Assembly: GCF_900112155.1 (NCBI RefSeq)
Contig: NZ_FOKQ01000022.1
Location: 1 to 64,000, forward strand
Length of the DNA stretch: 64,000 nt
Origin: Hominimerdicola alba
Lineage (GTDB): Bacteria > Bacillota > Clostridia > Oscillospirales > Ruminococcaceae
Direction: 5' to 3'
The notes below the pieces were generated by a model. The model made no database searches and was not told the origin of the DNA. It worked only from the letters and a program-made list of their open reading frames with translations. Shown in pieces: positions 59,324-64,000 of the stretch (within the stretch, counting starts at the first letter, position 1; each line of letters starts with the position of its first letter). The translations under genes and the position numbers were made by a program.

Positions 59324-61687
59324 ATGAACACAAATGATTTCAGGAGCGCTCTTGAAAGCGAACTTTCCCGCAGTTTCGGCGTAACGGCAGAAGAAGCCGC
59401 AGTATGGCAGCTGCATGACAGCATTTCCCGCGTGGTCATGGAGAATATTTCCGCACAGTGGAAGCAAAGCACCGAACAGCATATGTCGGGCAGACGTGCT
59501 ATGTACCTGTCAATGGAATTCCTGATGGGCAGGGCTGTGTATAACAACCTGCTGTGTCTGGGGCTTACAGATGTTGTTGACGAAGCGCTGAAAGCCCACG
59601 GCAGAAGCCTTGCAGAGCTTGAAGATATCGAGGATGCGGCACTTGGCAACGGCGGTCTCGGCAGACTTGCGGCTTGTTTCCTCGATTCTGCTGCCGCTCA
59701 TGATATACCTCTGGACGGCTACGGCATACGCTACAAGTACGGACTTTTCAAGCAGTCTATCGTAGACGGTTTTCAGCATGAGGAAGCCGATAACTGGACA
59801 AAGTACGGCGACCCCTGGTCTGTAAGGCGCGAGGAAGATGCAGTTGAGATAACCTACGGCGACCAGAAGGTACTGGCTGTGCCTTACGATATGCCCATAA
59901 TCGGCTACGGCACCAAGAATATCGGAAATCTCCGCCTTTGGCAGGCAGAGAGCGCTGACGATTTCGATTTTGCCGCATTCGACAGCGGTGATTATGACGG
60001 CGCTGTAAAATCCCAGAACGATGCGGAGAATATCTCCAAGGTGCTCTACCCCAACGATAATACCGACAAGGGCAAGGTACTCCGCCTAAAGCAGGAGTAC
60101 TTCTTCTCGGCGGCTTCCGTTACCGATGCCCTGCGCAGGCACAAGGCGCGTTTCGGCACATTCGATAACCTTGCGGACTACGTGACTATACAGCTCAACG
60201 ATACTCACCCTGTTATAGCTATTCCCGAGCTTATCCGCCAGCTTATAGCCGAGGGATATACCTTTGACAAGGCTTTCGACATCGCCCACAAGGTATTCAA
60301 CTATACAAACCACACCATCATGGCAGAAGCCCTTGAAAAGTGGGACAGCAAGACTGTGGAAAAAGTTCTGCCAGATGTTTATGCAGTTATCCTACAGATA
60401 AACGAGCGATTCTATGCCGATATGTATGCCTGCGGAATGGACAAGGCTCAGATACGCGAGATGGCACCTGTGGGCGACGGCAAGGTCAAGATGGCGTTCA
60501 TGGCAATATTTGTAAGCTCCTACGTCAACGGCGTTGCGGCTATTCACACCGAGATACTGAAAAATGATGCCCTCAAAGAGTGGTACGAGATATACCCCGA
60601 GCGTTTCCAGAACAAGACCAACGGCATAACTCAGCGCCGCTGGCTGGCACTCTGCAACCCCGAGCTTTCTTCGCTGATAACCAAACTGCTTGGCAATGCC
60701 GACTGGGTGAAAGACCTTGATCAGCTGAAAAAGCTGGAAAAATTCGCTGATGACGAAAACGTGCTGAAAGAGTTCATGGCTGTCAAGGAAGCTAAAAAAC
60801 ACCAGCTGGCAGAATTTGTAAAAGCCCATGACGGCAAGGATATCGAACCCGGCTGGATATTCGACATACAGATAAAGCGCCTCCACGAGTACAAAAGGCA
60901 GTTCCTAAACGCGCTGAGCATACTCTATATCTACTTCGGCATCAAGGACGGCAGTATAAAGGATTTCACTCCTACTGTGTTCATCTTCGGCGCGAAGTCT
61001 GCCCCCGGCTACCGCAGGGCTAAGGCGATAATCAAGCTGATAAACGAGATAGGCGACTTCGTCAACGCCGACCCTGAGACCGCCGACAAGCTGAAAGTTG
61101 TATTCGTGCAGAACTACAATGTTTCCTACGCTGAAAAGCTGGTCTGCGCGGCTGATGTTTCCGAGCAGATATCCACAGCAGGCACAGAAGCCAGCGGCAC
61201 TGGCAACATGAAGCTGATGCTCAACGGCGCTGTAACTCTGGGCACCTATGACGGCGCAAACGTTGAGATAGTTGAAGAAGCAGGCGAGGAAAACAACTAC
61301 ATCTTCGGTGCAAGGGTAGAGGAACTTGCAGAGATAATGCCCGAGTATGATCCCCGCGAGATACTCTTCAAGGACGAAAAGATCAAGCGCGTACTCGATA
61401 AGCTGATAGACGGCACATTCACCGACGGCGGCGTGCCTTCCGATCAGGAGGGTTCATTCCGTGAGCTTTACAAAGCCCTCACAGACGGTGCAAGCTGGCA
61501 CGTTCCCGACCATTACTATGTTCTGGGCGACCTTACAAGCTACGTTGAAACAAAGCTGCGCCTTAATGCAGATTACAAGGACAGCCTTGCCTTCGCTAAA
61601 AAGTGCTGGCTGAACATCTGCAACGCAGGCAAATTCAGCTCCGACAGAACTATAAAGGATTATGCTGAGGAGATATGGAAGCTATAA
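59324..61687 (+). CDS. glgP: Glycogen/starch/alpha-glucan phosphorylase
   Basis: A 787-residue GT35 phosphorylase, which releases glucose 1-phosphate from glycogen or maltodextrins with PLP as cofactor. YLSMEFLMGRAVYNNLL near 65-81, GNGGLGRLAACFLDS near 108-122 and DGYGIRYKYGLFKQ are classic; the PLP lysine lies in EASGTGNMKLMLNGA near 625-640. Length fits the short bacterial type. Glucose 1-phosphate feeds both glycolysis and the dTDP- and UDP-sugar routes of this window. RBS AAAGGGG nine bases before ATG. Ends at a strong terminator. Confidence 0.97.
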   Translation: MNTNDFRSALESELSRSFGVTAEEAAVWQLHDSISRVVMENISAQWKQSTEQHMSGRRAMYLSMEFLMGRAVYNNLLCLGLTDVVDEALKAHGRSLAELEDIEDAALGNGGLGRLAACFLDSAAAHDIPLDGYGIRYKYGLFKQSIVDGFQHEEADNWTKYGDPWSVRREEDAVEITYGDQKVLAVPYDMPIIGYGTKNIGNLRLWQAESADDFDFAAFDSGDYDGAVKSQNDAENISKVLYPNDNTDKGKVLRLKQEYFFSAASVTDALRRHKARFGTFDNLADYVTIQLNDTHPVIAIPELIRQLIAEGYTFDKAFDIAHKVFNYTNHTIMAEALEKWDSKTVEKVLPDVYAVILQINERFYADMYACGMDKAQIREMAPVGDGKVKMAFMAIFVSSYVNGVAAIHTEILKNDALKEWYEIYPERFQNKTNGITQRRWLALCNPELSSLITKLLGNADWVKDLDQLKKLEKFADDENVLKEFMAVKEAKKHQLAEFVKAHDGKDIEPGWIFDIQIKRLHEYKRQFLNALSILYIYFGIKDGSIKDFTPTVFIFGAKSAPGYRRAKAIIKLINEIGDFVNADPETADKLKVVFVQNYNVSYAEKLVCAADVSEQISTAGTEASGTGNMKLMLNGAVTLGTYDGANVEIVEEAGEENNYIFGARVEELAEIMPEYDPREILFKDEKIKRVLDKLIDGTFTDGGVPSDQEGSFRELYKALTDGASWHVPDHYYVLGDLTSYVETKLRLNADYKDSLAFAKKCWLNICNAGKFSSDRTIKDYAEEIWKL

Positions 61688-61731
61688 GATATACCGAAGC
61701 TCCAAAAGCCCCTTGAATACTACAAAAACAC

Positions 61732-61775
61732 ACCGCAGGATACCCGCACTGAGCAGGTATCCTGCGGTTATTATT
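61732..61775 (+). terminator. Terminator of glgP
   Basis: A 13-bp perfect stem (accgcaggatacc with ggtatcctgcggt) and a T-rich tail, 45 bases after the glgP stop codon. Confidence 0.92.
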
Positions 61776-61899
61776 TCATAATGTAAATTTTATGTAAAAT
61801 CGTTCAATAATATTACTGAAAACGATTACTGTAATCGTATACTTTGAAAAAAACGCCCGTTTTTATTTAAGATAGACAAAAGACATGTATTTTTATATT

Positions 61900-62310
61900 G
61901 CATAATGCCGATTGAATATTGTCTTTGATTATGATAACATATAGCGTAAAGAAGGATATAGCCGCTTATCGTTCAAAGGGTAAGGGCGGTACGCGGCGGA
62001 CATGGGCGCAGTTCATAAAGGGTATTGACTGCGCTCTGTCTTTATATTTTGGGATATATGGATATGGGTATAAAAGGAGAGATATGGGCAGGCGGCGGCG
62101 CTGACTATCTGTGCCGCTGTCGGTCATATCGTTAAATCAGCAAATGAGAGCATAGGCACCGCACACGATCAACTCCTCTCGATCTGACAATTTACCGCCA
62201 TGCAAGAGCGGCGGAAGCCCCATTTAAGCGGTCAGCCAATGCTGACGATAGTTTTCGGGAATGCCTTTCCAAAGAAAGGTCGTTCCCTTGAACATCGGAT
62301 ATATATTAAA
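61900..62310 (+). other. Intergenic region with several hairpins, possible non-coding RNA
   Basis: About 400 bases without a convincing gene. A 61-codon open frame at 61919-62104 is Arg/Lys-rich and shows no family character. Short hairpins are visible near 62230-62247 (gtcagc/gctgac) and 62258-62288 (gggaa..cctttt / aaagg..ttccc), and the segment is richer in GC than the flanks. It might be a structured RNA, but I recognise none. Confidence 0.35.
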
Positions 62311-62325
62311 CGACATAAAAATAAA

Positions 62326-62351
62326 ATGCGGGAAACAGCTGTTTCCCGCAT
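62326..62351. terminator. Bidirectional terminator before the lipoprotein gene's 3' end
   Basis: A perfect 26-base palindrome (two 13-base arms, atgcgggaaacag and its complement) with A/T-rich sides lies just past the stop codon of the minus-strand lipoprotein gene and can act on both strands. Confidence 0.88.
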
Positions 62352-62379
62352 TGTTTGTTTTGTAAAACTTATTCGCTTA

Positions 62380-63207
62380 TTACTGTGCGCTGAGTGCAGT
62401 CTGGATAGCCTCAGTGAAATCGAACTGACCGTCGTAGAGGTCTTCGCCAGAATAGTTGTCAGTGATGGTCAGGTGGATATCGTAACCCTTATTGTATGCT
62501 GCTGTGTAGCTATATGACTCAACGTCTTTCAGCAGAGTGCCGTCAGTAAGCTTGAGGTCAGCAAGTACATCAGTCAGCTCAACAGCCTTGATGCCGATGC
62601 CGTCAAAATAGAGATAGCTTACAACAGGGTAGGATTCCTGTCTTGCAGAACCGCTGGATATCAGCAGTACAGCACCGTCATCGAGAGCGATGTGAGTGTT
62701 GTTTCCGTTAGCCTCGCGGTAGTTCTCGCAGGGCAGCCAGTTCTCGCCGCCGTCGGTGGAGTTGAATACGCCGTAATAAACGCTGCCTGCTGCTGCGCCG
62801 CCCTCCAGGGGAACGATAGCGTAAGCCTTACCCTCTTCGTAAACGTTAGCAAGACCCATATCGTTCAGTTCAGTGAAGGTGTAGCCGCCGTCAAAGGTAT
62901 AAGCTGCAATGTTTGAAAGATAGAACTCATGGAGCGTCATCTCAGGCTCGGTATCCTCGGGAACAGATGAATCATCGCTCTTGGAACTGTCATCATCAGC
63001 CTTGGAGCTGTCCTCTTCAGCAGTAGGCTCAGCGTCCTTGTCTTCCTCAGCGGTGGTATCTTCCTCGCCTGTTACATCGGTATCAGTGCTTGCAGCAGTG
63101 CTGCTTGTATCGGCTTTGCTGTCGTTGTCCTTAACGTCACCGCAGGAAGCAAGTGAAGCAGTCATCATTGCTGAAAGTATAAGAGCAGTAAGTATTTTCT
63201 TTTTCAT
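62380..63207 (-). CDS. Secreted lipoprotein with an acidic Ser/Asp spacer
   Basis: A 275-residue exported lipoprotein. The signal peptide ends in a lipobox, SLASC, with the acylated Cys at about residue 22. Residues 25-90 are a low-complexity Asp/Glu/Ser/Thr spacer that would hold the domain off the membrane. The folded domain (about 95-275) has TFDGGYTFTELNDMG, GENWLPCENYREANG and YDIHLTITDNYSGEDL. The family is not recognised. RBS GGAGG; promoter at 63269-63297 and terminator at 62326-62351, so it is transcribed alone. Confidence 0.8.
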   Translation of the reverse strand: MKKKILTALILSAMMTASLASCGDVKDNDSKADTSSTAASTDTDVTGEEDTTAEEDKDAEPTAEEDSSKADDDSSKSDDSSVPEDTEPEMTLHEFYLSNIAAYTFDGGYTFTELNDMGLANVYEEGKAYAIVPLEGGAAAGSVYYGVFNSTDGGENWLPCENYREANGNNTHIALDDGAVLLISSGSARQESYPVVSYLYFDGIGIKAVELTDVLADLKLTDGTLLKDVESYSYTAAYNKGYDIHLTITDNYSGEDLYDGQFDFTEAIQTALSAQ

Positions 63208-63268
63208 GTTTTTGTCCTCCTTTGTAGATATATGTATCTAACATTGTATATTGCTTTTTACAAACAAC

Positions 63269-63297
63269 ATTATAGCACCATTATCCATTCAAGTCAA
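63269..63297 (-). promoter_or_regulatory. Promoter of the lipoprotein gene
   Basis: On the minus strand TTGACT (63292-63297) and TATAAT (63269-63274) with a 17-base spacer, about 60 bases upstream of the start codon. The rest of the gap up to 63525 is AT-rich and without a gene. Confidence 0.82.
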
Positions 63298-63525
63298 TTA
63301 CGAATTGATGTCAATTTACACAACAAAGCAGTTAATGATTTGTCATAATGAATAATTGATTTCGGTAGCAAATTATTGTATGATGTTACATAATAATGTC
63401 AGCGGCAAACAAAAATACCCATTTTATGGAAATGAATTTGCCGTCTGAATTACATTACAGTAACAATGTAATTGTTTTGTGATGTGATGATTTTATGTTC
63501 GATGGGTGTGAAAAGCCGTAAAATC

Positions 63526-63565
63526 AAATATCCCGCGAGATTTTTCAGTCCCGCGGGATATTTTT
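63526..63565 (-). terminator. Terminator of metF
   Basis: A 12-bp stem (aaatatcccgcg with cgcgggatattt) around a 14-base loop, 35 bases after the metF stop codon on the minus strand. Confidence 0.85.
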
Positions 63566-63601
63566 CTGACTGTGAATATAAATTGGGGGTAGATCATCAT
63601 A

Positions 63602-64000
63602 TCAGTTGAACAGCGACTGCACAGCCTCGCAAATCTTGGTAGCTATGTAGGGATTGTTCATTGTATAAAGGTGTATGCCGTCAACACCGTTGGCGATAAG
63701 GTCAACTATCTGTGATACTGCGTATGCGATACCCGCATCGCGCATAGATATGGGGTCATCTGCATACTTATCCATTATCGTCAGGAATTTCTTAGGCAGC
63801 CTTGCATGGCAGAGGGTAGCCATTCTCGCGATAGTCTTGGGATTGGTAACAGGCATTATTCCTGCCTCTATGGGAACATCTATGCCTGCGATAGCACACT
63901 TTTCCCTGAAAGCATAGAAGTCCTCGTTATCGAAGAACAGCTGGGATATCAGCTGAGAACAGCCTGCATCCACCTTTTCTTTCAGGTGCTTGATATCGTC
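63602..64000 (-). CDS. metF: Methylenetetrahydrofolate reductase, C-terminal part (cut by the window edge)
   Basis: The last 132 residues of a MetF-type TIM-barrel enzyme. DAGCSQLISQLFFDNEDFYAF, GIDVPIEAGIMPVTNP and the C-terminal GVDGIHLYTMNNP are family segments. It reduces 5,10-methylenetetrahydrofolate to the 5-methyl form for methionine synthesis or, in acetogens, the Wood-Ljungdahl route. The reading frame continues without a start codon to the window edge, so the N-terminal half lies outside. Confidence 0.93.
   Translation of the reverse strand, partial: DDIKHLKEKVDAGCSQLISQLFFDNEDFYAFREKCAIAGIDVPIEAGIMPVTNPKTIARMATLCHARLPKKFLTIMDKYADDPISMRDAGIAYAVSQIVDLIANGVDGIHLYTMNNPYIATKICEAVQSLFN

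Noticed and set aside
61919-62104. A 61-codon open frame after glgP
   Set aside because: No good ribosome site, odd composition and no recognised motif; treated as part of a gap with possible RNA structure.

Overview
The window looks like a chromosome segment of a Gram-positive anaerobe of the class Clostridia, most likely a Ruminococcus-type member of the Oscillospiraceae (inference). Supporting signs are the clostridial order of site-2 protease, scpA, scpB, DUF2953, gerW, dacF and rluB, a sporulation gene (gerW), a large LtaS-like enzyme, strong GGAGG ribosome sites, consensus TTGACA/TATAAT promoters with 17-base spacers, and two secreted proteins with cohesin-like and Fn3-like modules of the sort seen in ruminococci. 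No gene names the species.

Layout. 1-454 is the end of a ribosomal RNA operon (23S tail, 5S, tRNA-Asn, terminator). 507-1121 is a HAD hydrolase. 1551-16493 (minus strand) is a polysaccharide locus: an initiating sugar-phosphate transferase with its own promoter and terminator, then a second promoter driving about 12 closely spaced genes (pyruvyl transferase family, Fe-S/F420-beta protein, four glycosyltransferases, EpsG/Wzy-like polymerase, Wzx flippase, and an alternating block of two ATP-grasp ligases and two PLP-fold aminotransferases). 17324-20837 (plus strand) holds manC, an acyltransferase and a glycosyltransferase. 20961-23705 carries two paralogous secreted proteins. 24619-31350 (plus strand) is a nucleotide-sugar operon (rmlA, rmlC, rmlB, acyltransferase, rmlD, UDP-glucuronate-epimerase type protein, UDP-glucose dehydrogenase). 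Together these genes could supply dTDP-rhamnose, GDP-mannose, UDP-GlcA/GalA and an aminated, amino-acyl-decorated sugar for one exported polymer.

From 31438 the content is mostly housekeeping: a small pyrophosphatase, CorA, AlaX, a methyltransferase, a GDSL lipoprotein, rluB, dacF, gerW, scpB/scpA, a site-2 protease, rpmB, an LtaS-like enzyme and a Cof-type HAD. After a frameshifted AT-rich pseudogene comes a two-component system with a VanY-like D,D-carboxypeptidase (51325-55369), a run of small proteins of immunity-protein character (56009-59277), glycogen phosphorylase, a lipoprotein, and the 3' part of metF at the edge.

The most unusual feature is a family of five modular, hairpin-rich intergenic repeats of about 300-400 bp (near 1.25, 32.8, 45.9, 50.7 and 55.4 kb). 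They contain no transposase, share a central stem whose sequence changes in a compensatory way, lie at gene ends, and one of them joins the end of a decayed gene. All readings are from the sequence by eye; no database search was run.
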